A stretch of 64,000 nucleotides of DNA from Gammaproteobacteria bacterium (GCA_024641475.1 JAHECZ010000001.1:37659-101658); one strand, 5' to 3'. Numbered from the stretch's first letter, positions 9,906 through 20,448 are shown. The notes: generated from the letters alone by a model not told the origin. Translations and numbers: made by a program.

Positions 9906-10248
9906 CATTAACGTGACGATTCTGCGTGATATCTTTGCGCTTGAATCCAGTTCCGAGCACCTGGCCTGGCAGCCATTTCGCGAGGGTATCGATATCTTCC
10001 CTATATATAAGAGTACAACCGGCAGCTCCGCCGCCTTACTGCGTTACGCGCCAGGGTCATCTGTCCCCAGTCACGAACACATGGGCTATGAACATATTCT
10101 GGTACTTTCCGGTGCACAAGCCGACGAAAACCACGAGTACCCCAAAGGCAGCCTTGTGGTTAGCACACCCGGAACAAAACATTCCATACGCAGTCCGAAT
10201 GGCTGCATTGTGCTGGCGATATGGGAAAAACCGGTGCGATTTATTTAA
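9895..10248 (+). CDS. Small ChrR-like cupin protein
   Basis: 117 residues forming one cupin barrel. The first metal-binding motif is visible as [16 protein letters not shown], and the second as [11 protein letters not shown], giving candidate metal ligands His, His, Glu and His. It resembles the cupin domain of ChrR-type anti-sigma factors but lacks their zinc-binding N-terminal domain, so it is not an anti-sigma factor by itself. Its start overlaps the preceding hydrolase by 11 bp, so it is translated from the same operon. A role in ureide metabolism, as enzyme or sensor, is possible but unproven. Confidence 0.8.
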   Translation: MQNDINVTILRDIFALESSSEHLAWQPFREGIDIFPIYKSTTGSSAALLRYAPGSSVPSHEHMGYEHILVLSGAQADENHEYPKGSLVVSTPGTKHSIRSPNGCIVLAIWEKPVRFI

Positions 10249-11462
10249 AGCGGGTTTTGTTCATCCAGTAACGGTGTGATGACTTTCGCCGGTTGACGTG
10301 ACTTCAGCCAGATGACGGCAACAAGTATTATTCCGATCAGAGGCAATACACCGTAATTAATCGCACGCCAGCCTAAATGGTATTGCAGGGCACCCGCCGA
10401 CAAACTCGATACGGTGACTACCGCGAAAATAGTAAAATCATTCAGTGCCTGGACTTTGGCTTTCTCTTCAATCCGATAGGTTTCGGTTAGCAAGGTGGTG
10501 GCGCCGACAAACAGGAAATTCCAGCCAATGCCCAACAATAACAAGGCTGACCAGAAATGGCTTAAATCTGTACCGGTCAGGTTTATTACGACACAGCCAA
10601 TATACATCAGTGCGCCAGTGAGCATAATCGTCAATACGCCAAGACGACGAATCAGATGTCCTGTAATAAACGACGGCGCAAACATACCCAGGACATGCCA
10701 TTCAATCACAAACGTGGTATCGGCAAAGGCGTGCGCATGATGATGCATTGCCAAGGGTGTCGCGGTCATCACTAATGACATAATACCGTATGACAATGCG
10801 GCACCCAGTGCCGCGATCACAAAGTTACCTTGCTGGATGATTTGCTGTAGCGGCCGGCCTCGATCATGTGCTTCGTGCGCTTCCGGTGGTGGTATACGCA
10901 AAAATAACAACGCGATGAATGTCAGAATATACAGCACCGCCAGTGCCATATAACTGCCCGCAAAATCTGCTGTGCCGTAAATCCCTCGCGCCCAGTTCGC
11001 CAGATTCGGACCCAGAAATGCCGCAATCACCCCACCGGCCATCACATAGGAAATAGCCGCAGGTCGGTAGTCATGGCTGGCCACATCGGCCGCAGCGAAA
11101 CGATAGTAGGTTGCAAAGCCGTTATAGGCACCAATCAGTACTGTACCGACACAAAATAAAACAAAGGATTGAACAATGATGGCACTCCCTGCCAGCGCGA
11201 CGCCACTGAGGCCAACCAACACACCGATAATAAAACCGGTACGGCGCCCAAGGTGTTTCATCAGCATGGAAGCGGGAATGGTCAACAACATCGTGCCGAG
11301 AAATTGCAAGCCCAGCGGCAAGGTCGCCAGCGATTTATCCAGCGCTAAGCGATAGCCGACCAGAGAAGACGTTGTGACTAACAGAACATTGGCGGAGTTC
11401 ATCATGGCCTGACAAAACGACAGTAGCCAGACGTTAGTTTTCATTTTATCCATACACCCCAT
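10245..11462 (-). CDS. Major facilitator superfamily transporter
   Basis: 405 residues with about twelve hydrophobic segments and an MFS loop after the second segment (MKHLGRRTGFIIG). It looks like a YfcJ/sugar- or drug-type MFS protein, and the substrate is unknown. Its 3' end overlaps the convergent cupin gene by 4 bp, so no terminator separates them. Three ATG codons occur in the first seven codons; the one at codon 4 has GGGG shortly upstream and may be the true start. It probably has its own promoter in the 289 bp shared with the divergent sensor kinase gene. Confidence 0.85.
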   Translation of the reverse strand: MGCMDKMKTNVWLLSFCQAMMNSANVLLVTTSSLVGYRLALDKSLATLPLGLQFLGTMLLTIPASMLMKHLGRRTGFIIGVLVGLSGVALAGSAIIVQSFVLFCVGTVLIGAYNGFATYYRFAAADVASHDYRPAAISYVMAGGVIAAFLGPNLANWARGIYGTADFAGSYMALAVLYILTFIALLFLRIPPPEAHEAHDRGRPLQQIIQQGNFVIAALGAALSYGIMSLVMTATPLAMHHHAHAFADTTFVIEWHVLGMFAPSFITGHLIRRLGVLTIMLTGALMYIGCVVINLTGTDLSHFWSALLLLGIGWNFLFVGATTLLTETYRIEEKAKVQALNDFTIFAVVTVSSLSAGALQYHLGWRAINYGVLPLIGIILVAVIWLKSRQPAKVITPLLDEQNPL

Positions 11463-11751
11463 CTTTCTTTAGTAGTACAAACAACAAGTGATTCTGCCTG
11501 TAAGCAAATCGCATTACGCCGATAATTCTGCATCCTACATTGATTTACCCCAAGGATTTAACTAACATTTCAGAAATATTTTCTTGAAATACATAGATTT
11601 AAATTGATAGTTAATTTACATGTTTATCTTGGCCAGATAGCCCGATCCTAATGACCAATATTTAGCCACATCAACTTGCCCTGTCTCAATCTATATATAT
11701 AGGTATTGAGAAAACCTTGGCATAACCGATAAATACTGACTTAGCAGGAAA

Positions 11752-14700
11752 ATGAACCGAGCAATGCTTCCGCCAAGACCATTTTACAAGAATTACCGGG
11801 ATTCGATCGCACTGGCTATCCTCGTCGGACTTGGTCTGCTTGGGACCAGTTTAAATATTCCATTATTTTTTGGTATCGATTTTTTACTCGGTAGCATATT
11901 CATCTTTATTGCGCTGCTACGTTTTGGTTTGTTAGCCGGCATCATTGCAGCTGTCATCGCAGGGAGCTATACCCTGATATTGTGGCACCATCCTTATGCA
12001 TTCGTCGGATTAATTTTGGAAATTCTCTTTGTTGGTATTGCGGTACAACGCAACCCGGACAGAAACCCGCCCAGCTGGGTCATGATTTACTGGCTGACCA
12101 TCGGACTTGTAGTCATTGCGCTGTCCTATCGATTCTTGCTTGATGTGACCTGGCATATGGCATTGATGGTGGCATTTAAACAGGCAGTCAACGATATTTT
12201 CAATGCATTGATTGCTACTTTGATATTGCACTATCTACCTGCCAACCAGTTGTTTAGCGTCCCTGCACAGCGTTTAAAGAAAATGCATCATATTCAAACC
12301 AATCTGCTGGTTGCATTTGCATTTCTTCCGGCATTGACAGTCATTCTAATCAGTGCCAGGCAGGCCGTGACTGATTCCGAAACCTCCATCAAACAACGTG
12401 TTGTGGCTCGATCTGCGTATGTTTCTGCCCAACTAGTCACATGGCAAAATGAAAATATTCAGATGCTGAACGCGTTAGCCAGACAAGAACCTGCTGCGAC
12501 ATTACATGACCTCCAGCTATTACAACTGGCAAACCCTGACCTGTTATTCCTGCATCGGGTAGATATCAGCGGCAAGATACGTCTTTCGACACAAATTAAT
12601 TCTGATGCACTAAAAAATATCAATTTTAGTGACCGGGGCTGGTTTCGCACACTAGTCGCATCCGGCAAACCGGTCTTTTCAGATGCCATTGTCGGCAGAA
12701 CATCCGGATTGGCCACTATCGCCATGGCTGTGCCCATATTTAAAGGCAACCAACTCAGCGGCATGATGTTAACCTCAATCAAACCCGAGGCGCTGCTTGC
12801 CCGCATTTCTGCAGGCAACAGTGTCTTAGGTACTCGCATTACCCTGGTGGATCGCAATGGCATAATATTTGCCAGTACAGAGCCTGATTTTAAACCAATG
12901 ATTTCGTTTGAAAAAGCTCGCAATGGCATCATCAAGGATCAAGATGGACTGCTCTATCGTATCCAACCACGCAACAACACTTCTGCCATGCAGGCCTGGG
13001 GGAGTTCTTACTATGCGCAGAATAATCCACTTAGCCAAAGCGGCTGGTCAGTCATTGTCGAACAACCACTACACCCGTATTTATTGGCATTAGAACAAAC
13101 CCACCTGCTCAGCTTCATCACCACGTTTCTTCTGGCAGTTATTGCCTTCCTGTTAGGATCGCGCGCAGGACGGATGCTATCCGATCCGCTTATCAAATTA
13201 AGCCTGGCAACGAACAATCTGAGCCGTAAGATTGACAGCCAGGAAGATTTATTACTGCCCGAGAGTGATGTGCAGGAAATCGCATCATTGTCCAACGACT
13301 TTGAGAACATGACACGGACACTACGTAACTATTACGCGGATCTGACCCGCGCACGCAATGAATTGGAACAACGCGTCGCAGAGCGAACTGCTGAGCTACA
13401 AGGCGCCGAACAATTACTGCGTGAGAATAAACAGCTTGTCGAGTCTGTCGTCGAAAACATACCCGCCATGATTTTCATGAAGCGAGCTGACGACTTGCGG
13501 TTTGTGCTTATCAATAAAGCAGGCGAAAATTTAATTGGTTTTTCACGCCAGGAATTAATTGGAAAAAATGACTATGATTTTTTCCCGAAAGAACAGGCGG
13601 ATAATTTTATCGCAAAAGACAGAGAAGCGCTTGCCAAAGGTTTTGAAGACATCCCCGAAGAGCCTATCAATACGAAAACACATGGTCAGCGCATTCTGCA
13701 TACCAAGAAACTCGCACTGCACGACAACTTTGGCAATCCGCAATTTTTACTTGGCATATCCCATGATATTACTGAACACAAACAAACCGAAGTACAATTA
13801 GTCACGGCAAAAGAAGATGCCGAACAGGCCAATCGTGCCAAGTCTGACTTTCTTGCCAGCATGTCTCATGAATTGCGCACCCCCATGAACGGCATCCTGG
13901 GTTTCGCACAACTGCTGGAATATGATCCGAATCTTCAGCAAAATCACAAAGATTCCATTCAGGAAATCCTACGTGCCGGCAAACACTTGTTGGCACTAAT
14001 CAACGATATTCTGGATTTGGCACGCGTTGAAGCAGGTACAATTGCGTTTTCCATCGAACCGGTCAATTGCAATGACCTGGCAAACGAAATTGTTGCCTTG
14101 ACACAACCGCTGGCCATGCAAAGAAAAATAAGTCTAATATTACACAACACTCTCCCGTCTGACTTTTTTATAATGGCTGACCACACCCGCCTACAGCAGG
14201 TACTGCTTAACCTGCTATCGAATGCCATAAAGTATAATCGTGAGGGCGGCAAGGTAGATTTATTCCTACGCAAAGTCACACAACATGTCTGTTTTACAGT
14301 GAAAGATACAGGAACAGGTATTCCTGTAGCACGCCAGCCAGAGTTGTTCCAGGCTTTCAATCGCCTTGGCGCTGAAGGCGGCACCGTGGAAGGAACCGGC
14401 ATAGGCCTCGTCATCAGCAAACAACTCACGGAATCGATGGGTGGCACGATTGGTTTCAGCAGTAACCCAGGGATTGGTAGTGAGTTTTGGGTCAACATTC
14501 CCCTGGCGGAAAATAACCCGCAGGTTCTCAGCAATGACAATTATAAAAAACCGTTACCTACAATAACGAATTCAACCGGTACAATTTTATATATTGAGGA
14601 CAACCCCTCCAACCTGCGCCTGATGACCAGTTTAATTGCACAACGTCCGAAGTTGCACCTGATAACTGCGCATGAACCACGATTGGGGATCGATCTCGCC

Positions 14701-14943
14701 AGTGCGCATTTACCCGATATGATCTTACTGGATATCAATCTTCCGGGAATGAACGGATTCGAAGTGTTACGACTTTTACGTAATCATCCGGTTCTGGCAA
14801 GCAGGCCAATCATTGCCGTCTCTGCCAATGCCATGGAGAAAGATATCCAAAAAGGCATCGCTGCAGGTTTCAATGCCTACGTTACCAAGCCAATCCATAT
14901 CGAGTCTTTCTTTCAGATGTTAGATAAGTTCTTGTCAGCATAA
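11752..14943 (+). CDS. Hybrid sensor histidine kinase with membrane, Cache, HAMP, PAS and receiver domains
   Basis: 1063 residues. An N-terminal block of about five membrane segments (20-165) resembles a membrane sensor. It is followed by a membrane segment at about 181-205, a periplasmic double-Cache-like domain (about 210-450), a membrane segment (about 452-472), HAMP (475-525) and a coiled coil. Then come a PAS domain (about 560-685), HisKA with phospho-acceptor His706 (SHELRTPMNG), HATPase with NLLSNAIKYN, DTGTGIP and GTGIGLVIS, and a receiver domain with phospho-acceptor Asp994 (LLDINLPG). The signal is unknown. No output regulator is adjacent; the next gene has a PilZ-like tail, so an effect on surface behaviour or c-di-GMP responses is conceivable. 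Confidence 0.93.
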   Translation: MNRAMLPPRPFYKNYRDSIALAILVGLGLLGTSLNIPLFFGIDFLLGSIFIFIALLRFGLLAGIIAAVIAGSYTLILWHHPYAFVGLILEILFVGIAVQRNPDRNPPSWVMIYWLTIGLVVIALSYRFLLDVTWHMALMVAFKQAVNDIFNALIATLILHYLPANQLFSVPAQRLKKMHHIQTNLLVAFAFLPALTVILISARQAVTDSETSIKQRVVARSAYVSAQLVTWQNENIQMLNALARQEPAATLHDLQLLQLANPDLLFLHRVDISGKIRLSTQINSDALKNINFSDRGWFRTLVASGKPVFSDAIVGRTSGLATIAMAVPIFKGNQLSGMMLTSIKPEALLARISAGNSVLGTRITLVDRNGIIFASTEPDFKPMISFEKARNGIIKDQDGLLYRIQPRNNTSAMQAWGSSYYAQNNPLSQSGWSVIVEQPLHPYLLALEQTHLLSFITTFLLAVIAFLLGSRAGRMLSDPLIKLSLATNNLSRKIDSQEDLLLPESDVQEIASLSNDFENMTRTLRNYYADLTRARNELEQRVAERTAELQGAEQLLRENKQLVESVVENIPAMIFMKRADDLRFVLINKAGENLIGFSRQELIGKNDYDFFPKEQADNFIAKDREALAKGFEDIPEEPINTKTHGQRILHTKKLALHDNFGNPQFLLGISHDITEHKQTEVQLVTAKEDAEQANRAKSDFLASMSHELRTPMNGILGFAQLLEYDPNLQQNHKDSIQEILRAGKHLLALINDILDLARVEAGTIAFSIEPVNCNDLANEIVALTQPLAMQRKISLILHNTLPSDFFIMADHTRLQQVLLNLLSNAIKYNREGGKVDLFLRKVTQHVCFTVKDTGTGIPVARQPELFQAFNRLGAEGGTVEGTGIGLVISKQLTESMGGTIGFSSNPGIGSEFWVNIPLAENNPQVLSNDNYKKPLPTITNSTGTILYIEDNPSNLRLMTSLIAQRPKLHLITAHEPRLGIDLASAHLPDMILLDINLPGMNGFEVLRLLRNHPVLASRPIIAVSANAMEKDIQKGIAAGFNAYVTKPIHIESFFQMLDKFLSA

Positions 14944-15080
14944 TCAACGTTACACAAATACCCGGTAATTCACCTGTTTTTTTAATATATTTAATCTATT
15001 CCCTACCAAACCACTCAAGTTTATTGAGGGCATTGCCGATTTATTGAATAGTGATATTTTCAATTAAGGTGGCAATTTGT

Positions 15081-16916
15081 ATGGAAAAGTCGATTGGGTT
15101 GCAATTATTAACGCGTAGCAAACCCGGCAAAGCTGCTTTTGATACACGCCCGCGTGCCGTACAAGAATGGATTGAATCGCTACCCCGTGCCAGTGTTGGC
15201 CGCTGTGCGCAAATGATTTATGCCATGTTGCATGAAACCAATAAGCTGGATATCCGCTTTCAGGATCGCATAGCCATGTTGGAAGCATTGCGTGAATCTG
15301 TGCAATACGTTGCCTTAGGCATGCAAAAACACTATACCAGCGTTGCGTTTCCCCTGCCGGACAAATCCATAAAAATCGCCAGCGCAACCCGCGAAATCTA
15401 CGCCATGATGGCAACTGGATATCAAATTGGCATTGAAGACTTGTTATCCAACAGCATGCTTATGCTGGATAAAACCAAACTAACCACGTATCTGCATCGT
15501 GCTATTTCGTATCTCAGCCATGTCTTGCTGACGACCTACCAGGTATACGCACCACTACCAAACGGCATCTGGTTGAAATTAAATAAACTCTATGCATTTG
15601 CCGAAGAAAACAAACTTCAGTGGACCCAGATTACCGACAACCAGCATCAAAACATCAAGAAAACCACGATTAGCGGGGAATATATCCGCATATTACTATT
15701 ATCCTTGGCATCGCCGTATCATTTGCGCCGTGGTGAAGTCGGCAAAGTTTACATTAATCTTGAACGTTGGATGCACATGCCGACGTTGAATAAAAACAAA
15801 CCCGGCGAGAGCGTTATCGGGGACTTTAGTGTCGATCTCAGCAAAGACAAACAACCCGGTTATCTTGCGATAGCGGGCGATGAATTATTTAATATCAATG
15901 TTCGCACTCTTGAAACGTTTGCGTTAGCAGAGGCATTATTCGGTGAGTTACAGCTAAGCGAAGAAATAAAATCAAAAACGCTGATAAATATTAATTTGCC
16001 ACAAGCGCAGCTGTCGCATAACTTGATACGCAGGCTTGGCCGTACCTGGGGTGCTATTCCAAAAAGATCACATGACCGGCGAGAATGCCAAGAGAAAATT
16101 CAGGTCGCATTTGGAATGAGCACAATACATAAAACAATCATGGATAGCATTCATCGTGACAATAACACTTTGAATTCTGAACGACGTGTCGAGAGCAGGC
16201 TATTGAAAGTCATTTCCGCCAAGAGTCATTACGAAGAAAAGATTGTTTCGCATGTCAATGACGTACGGGCTGATGTTTGGGACATGGTGTATGACAACAG
16301 TAAACTTCGGCTGGTGAGTGACAACACGCCACCCAAAGTGGAAAAACAGCCTGACCCACCCCTGCAAAGTTGCTTGAGCAACAGCTGGCAATTATTAAAC
16401 ATGAGTGATGGTGGATTCTGCATACAATGTACGGGCGATTGTGGCGCAAATGTCCAGGTAGGTGAACTTGTTGCTTATCTTCCTGTTACAACCCAACCAA
16501 TCAAACGTTACTCGATTGGCGTAGTGCGCTGGATGCGTTCTGATGGTAAAAATGGCATGACACTGGGTGGTCAGCTGCTAGGACAAAATGCTATTCCGGT
16601 TGGAATTAGCATTGCCGCTGCCGGTGTTGAAAACAATACCGTGCAACGCGCGATTCTTTTGCCGGCATACAAAACACTCGGCAGACCCAGTGCTTTAATC
16701 ACCCTCGCCACACCTTTCCGTGCCGGTGCGGTTGTAAAACTGCATATGGAAACCGGAGAAATCACGGTTAAATTAAATGACGAACGTGAAGGCGCCGGGT
16801 TATATGATGAATTTGAATATCAGCAGCTCAATAAACCGGCATCAGATCTGCAAATCAATAACAAACCGGCAAACAAGGGCAATACTGATTTTGAAGATAT
16901 CTGGTCGAGTATATAA
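15081..16916 (+). CDS. Uncharacterised protein with PilZ-like C-terminal domain
   Basis: 611 residues from the ATG at 15081, which has AAGGTGG eight bases upstream; an open GTG at 15051 lacks such a site. I do not recognise the N-terminal 400 residues, which are soluble and helical-looking. The last 180 residues (from about 430, SNSWQLLNMSDGGFCIQ, then YSIGVVRWM) have the beta-rich pattern of a PilZ-type barrel, but a clear RxxxR c-di-GMP motif is not visible, so nucleotide binding is uncertain. It follows the hybrid kinase by 137 bp on the same strand and converges with yheS. A role in signalling is inferred only from that. Confidence 0.75.
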   Translation: MEKSIGLQLLTRSKPGKAAFDTRPRAVQEWIESLPRASVGRCAQMIYAMLHETNKLDIRFQDRIAMLEALRESVQYVALGMQKHYTSVAFPLPDKSIKIASATREIYAMMATGYQIGIEDLLSNSMLMLDKTKLTTYLHRAISYLSHVLLTTYQVYAPLPNGIWLKLNKLYAFAEENKLQWTQITDNQHQNIKKTTISGEYIRILLLSLASPYHLRRGEVGKVYINLERWMHMPTLNKNKPGESVIGDFSVDLSKDKQPGYLAIAGDELFNINVRTLETFALAEALFGELQLSEEIKSKTLININLPQAQLSHNLIRRLGRTWGAIPKRSHDRRECQEKIQVAFGMSTIHKTIMDSIHRDNNTLNSERRVESRLLKVISAKSHYEEKIVSHVNDVRADVWDMVYDNSKLRLVSDNTPPKVEKQPDPPLQSCLSNSWQLLNMSDGGFCIQCTGDCGANVQVGELVAYLPVTTQPIKRYSIGVVRWMRSDGKNGMTLGGQLLGQNAIPVGISIAAAGVENNTVQRAILLPAYKTLGRPSALITLATPFRAGAVVKLHMETGEITVKLNDEREGAGLYDEFEYQQLNKPASDLQINNKPANKGNTDFEDIWSSI

Positions 16917-16938
16917 ACTAACGCGAAGAAATAGCGAA

Positions 16939-18789
16939 TCAACTTGCGTCGATCGCCAGCTCCAGTTCCAGCCAGCTTTCTTCCAGCTCGGTGATTTTTT
17001 GTTGCAGGCTGGCATGCGTTGCTATTATCTTATCGACTTCACTGCGGGGTTGTTTTTCGTACGTCGCTGGATCGGCTAGTTTATCGGTCACCGCACGTAA
17101 CTCGGCTTGAGTGGTAGCCAGCGCCGTACTGATCTTCGCCTGTTTGGATTGCAGAGTTTTGCGATTCGCCTTAGTAGCAGGTGCCTGACGAGGCTTGTCT
17201 GCTGTTTTAGCCAGACCTTCGAGGGGACGCCGTTGCTCAATCCAGACTTTATAATCGTCCAAATCACCATCAAACAACTTTGCTTCACCATCGGCGACCA
17301 ACCATAATTCATCGGCAACCGCACGTATCAGACTGCGATCATGTGATACCAGGATGACGGCACCGGTGTATTCCTCTAGCGCAATCGTCAAGGCATCGCG
17401 CATATCCAGATCCAGATGATTGGTGGGCTCATCAAGTAATAACAAATGTGGTTTTTGCCAGGCTATCAAGGCAAGTGCCAAACGACTTTTTTCGCCACCC
17501 GAAAAACTGGCTACCGGGCGGTCTTCACTATCGCCACCCAGTCCAAAGCGTCCCAGAAAGCTGCGCAGCACCAATGATTTCTCTTTGGGTGCAAGTCGCT
17601 CCATATGTTGCAATGGGGTTGCCACACTATCGAGATTTTCCAATTGGTGTTGTGCAAAATAACCGACGCGAACATCGGCGGTGAGTTCCAGCTTGCCCTG
17701 CGTCGGCATCAGTTCGCCAACCAGTAATTTGATCAGCGTGGTTTTGCCGGCGCCATTGGGGCCAAGTAACGCAATACGGGCACCGGCGCGCAATGCCAAG
17801 TTGATATTTTTAAATAAGGTTTTTTCGCCATAGCCAAATCCCATTTTATCGACGCGCAACAATAAATCGGGACTGCGTTCTGGTGCCTCGATTTCCAGTT
17901 CAAAATGACCGTTGGCCATGTGCGCCGGCGCAATCCGGGTAATGCGTTCCAACGCCTTGATACGACTCTGCGCCTGCTTGGCTTTTGTCGCCTGGGCGCG
18001 AAACCGCCGTACAAAATCTTCCAGATGCGCAATCTTGGCCTGTTGCTGATTGAAGGCCTGGTTCTGTTGCTCGATTTTTACTGCACGGGCACGCTCGAAG
18101 TCATCGTAATTACCGGCATAACTGTCAATGATGTGATCATGCACGTGCGCGATACGATTTACGCAGGCATTTAAAAACTCGCGGTCATGCGACACGACTA
18201 ACAGGCTGCCGGGATAGCGCGCCAGATATTGCTCCAACCACAGAATCGCTTCCAGATCCAAATGGTTGGTGGGTTCATCCAATAACAGCAAATCGGCACG
18301 GTGCATCAATGCACGCACCAGATTCAAACGCATGCGCCAGCCGCCGGAAAAGCTACTGACTGGCCGTTCCAGCGTGTCGTTGGCAAAACCCAATCCGTTC
18401 AATAACTGGGCCGCTCGCGCTTTGGCCACATAGCCACCGATCGCTTCAAAGCGGTGTTGTGCCTCAAACCAGGCCGCATCGTGATTTTCCTGTGCCAGGG
18501 TTTTTTCGAGCTGGCGTAACTCGACATCGCCATCGAGGACAAACTCAATGGCCGGTTGATCGGAGGTTGCTATCTCCTGCGCGACTGACGCAATCGTCTT
18601 GCCGGACTGCAAGGCAATCTCGCCACTCTCCGGCTTGATCTCACCACGGATCAAACGGAACAAGGTGGACTTGCCACAGCCGTTCTTGCCAATCAGGCCG
18701 ATACGCTGACTGGCGAACACCTGCAGATTGACATCCTGTAACAACGTGATGCCGCCTTGCAGGTAAGTGAGATTCTGAACAGTGAGCAT
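16939..18789 (-). CDS. yheS: ABC-F family ATPase YheS
   Basis: 616 residues with two ABC modules and no membrane segments. Domain 1 has GKNGCGKSTL, FSGGWRMRLNL and LLLLDEPTNHLDL; domain 2 has GPNGAGKTTL, FSGGEKSRLAL and a second LLLLDEPTNHLDL. The linker between them is rich in charged and Gln residues (FRAQATKAKQAQSRIKALER), and the C-terminus is a coiled coil. The match to E. coli YheS is close throughout. ABC-F proteins act on the ribosome to relieve stalling; the exact nascent-chain target of YheS is not shown here. It stands alone between the PilZ-like gene (convergent, 22 bp) and the PhnD-like gene. Confidence 0.93.
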   Translation of the reverse strand: MLTVQNLTYLQGGITLLQDVNLQVFASQRIGLIGKNGCGKSTLFRLIRGEIKPESGEIALQSGKTIASVAQEIATSDQPAIEFVLDGDVELRQLEKTLAQENHDAAWFEAQHRFEAIGGYVAKARAAQLLNGLGFANDTLERPVSSFSGGWRMRLNLVRALMHRADLLLLDEPTNHLDLEAILWLEQYLARYPGSLLVVSHDREFLNACVNRIAHVHDHIIDSYAGNYDDFERARAVKIEQQNQAFNQQQAKIAHLEDFVRRFRAQATKAKQAQSRIKALERITRIAPAHMANGHFELEIEAPERSPDLLLRVDKMGFGYGEKTLFKNINLALRAGARIALLGPNGAGKTTLIKLLVGELMPTQGKLELTADVRVGYFAQHQLENLDSVATPLQHMERLAPKEKSLVLRSFLGRFGLGGDSEDRPVASFSGGEKSRLALALIAWQKPHLLLLDEPTNHLDLDMRDALTIALEEYTGAVILVSHDRSLIRAVADELWLVADGEAKLFDGDLDDYKVWIEQRRPLEGLAKTADKPRQAPATKANRKTLQSKQAKISTALATTQAELRAVTDKLADPATYEKQPRSEVDKIIATHASLQQKITELEESWLELELAIDAS

Positions 18790-18933
18790 GGGGCAATAAT
18801 ACCAGAGGTGGTAAGGCAGGAATTACTGCTATCGACTAATTTCTTGGCTGACTTTACTCTTCGTCAATTCCCAGATAGTTTTGAAGTAGCGATCAAAGCA
18901 ATGCCTGAATGCAGATTCAGTCACGACAGATCA

Positions 18934-19869
18934 TTAATGTTTAATCGGTTTGGTACTTGAATGTCGTATTTCCGGCTCGCTTACCAGCGAAGTTTGACTT
19001 GGCGGGGTAACCGGGTCGGCTGCAGCGGTGTTACCACGCAGATTTGAATTGATCGCATCCCAACCATAGGCACGGGATAGCAACTGATCGAGCCGCTTGA
19101 ACTTGACCGGATCAGCGACATTAAAAGTTACTGCATTACGGCTAAACCGTTCAAACACCGGTTTGGCAACCTTCATGGAATCAGGATTCGTCAGCAAGGC
19201 GATTAACGCCTTGCGCTGTTGTGCAGATACTTTGTTATTGGCGGTTATTGCATCATTGGGTGCAAGCGGGCTCTTATAAATTATCTTGTAACCGGCGCGT
19301 TGTGCCTCAGACAGTTTATAAAATGTTTTATCCCGCAATACCGCTGCCGTACACTTACCCGCGCTAAAATCAGCGAAGACTTTATCCTCACCCTGCACAA
19401 GGTGTAAGGTAGGTTCAGTGGCGCTCATGTCATAATTATGCAGTAACATTAAAGTCCCTAGCTGGGGAGTCAATTGCGCGCAAACCTGTTCATAAACCAA
19501 ATCATGCATCGTATTGACCTTAGTCCTGCCTAGCGGAACGACGACCAAAAACTGCAGATTTTCCGGCAAATTCACCAGTAATGTGTGATTGAGATTTTCG
19601 ACTCGCCATTGTGAAAAATGCGGACCGTCAAACACGATATCGTAGTGCCCTTTTTGCATGGCAACGGAGTAAGTAAGGAAGTTTTTTGGATGTTCGTAGC
19701 TTATTTTTTCACCAATTGCACGACTCATTGCCTGCACAAGCGGTTCATAGGTCGCACGCTCATCTGCTTCATTCCCTCTGGGAGGCGCGCTAAAGATTAA
19801 ATCGGCTAGTACATTGGTATTAATTGAAAGAAACAGAGCTACAATGATGAAAGTATGCAATTTGATCAT
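18934..19869 (-). CDS. PhnD-like periplasmic binding protein (orphan)
   Basis: 311 residues with a signal peptide (hydrophobic residues 7-20, cleavage near VLA-DL), then a type-2 periplasmic binding fold of the phosphate/phosphonate/PhnD family (RGNEADERATYEPLVQAMS, then GHYDIVFDGPHFSQW). No ABC permease or ATPase lies nearby, so it may be a stand-alone sensor or scavenging protein; similar orphan proteins often work with sensor kinases. The last 25 residues are a polar tail ending SSTKPIKH. It is transcribed away from the repeat region, and its promoter must lie in 19870-20030. Confidence 0.85.
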   Translation of the reverse strand: MIKLHTFIIVALFLSINTNVLADLIFSAPPRGNEADERATYEPLVQAMSRAIGEKISYEHPKNFLTYSVAMQKGHYDIVFDGPHFSQWRVENLNHTLLVNLPENLQFLVVVPLGRTKVNTMHDLVYEQVCAQLTPQLGTLMLLHNYDMSATEPTLHLVQGEDKVFADFSAGKCTAAVLRDKTFYKLSEAQRAGYKIIYKSPLAPNDAITANNKVSAQQRKALIALLTNPDSMKVAKPVFERFSRNAVTFNVADPVKFKRLDQLLSRAYGWDAINSNLRGNTAAADPVTPPSQTSLVSEPEIRHSSTKPIKH

Positions 19870-20386
19870 AAGTCCATTTATCTCTAGTTATAATAATACT
19901 GTGGGTTGAATAATAGATATTTACACTTGGGATGGCAAGGAAAAATATCCTGATTCTCGGCTACGATTCAACCACTTGCGACTTGAACCTGCGAATCATA
20001 TGATTGGCGCAAAATAAGGAATATAAATCACATCAGATAACCATGATATGGCCAACCAAATTTGCCAGCCTTACTCTACCAGATGAAAAACCACAGCTCT
20101 CGGACTTCAATTTTGTATTACCGACCTGACTACATGAAATCACTACTGCAAGAATAACCCTGTTGTCACATTTACTATCCAGCAAGCCAGTTCGAGTGAT
20201 GGATAATGTATAAAATCTCAATCCGAGTAACTCCCCGTTCTTCAAATACGTTGCAATTTTGTCGACGATTTTGTTGGGAACAAAATCGAACAAGCTTTAG
20301 CTTGCCCGTAGAGCGAAAACCAAGGATGGTTTTCGTTAACCCCGCTCCTACGTTCGAATTCCAATGCAAAACCAATAAAACAAAAA

Positions 20387-20412
20387 GGCCCGTCTGAAAA
20401 ACCAGACGGGCC
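20387..20412. terminator. Bidirectional terminator-like hairpin, copy 1
   Basis: GGCCCGTCTG, a 6-base loop, then CAGACGGGCC, flanked by A5 and T5. The complementarity continues outward through the A/T arms to give a 22-bp perfect stem. It differs from the two other copies by paired changes on both arms. Confidence 0.7.
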
Positions 20413-20448
20413 TTTTTGTTTTATATGGCGTCCCCAAGGGGATTACTC

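Noticed and set aside
20033..20293. Open frame of 86 codons on the minus strand in the repeat region
   Set aside because: Its start lies inside a repeated hairpin (CGATTTTGTT/AACAAAATCG) and its composition follows the palindromes; no ribosome-binding site or family.
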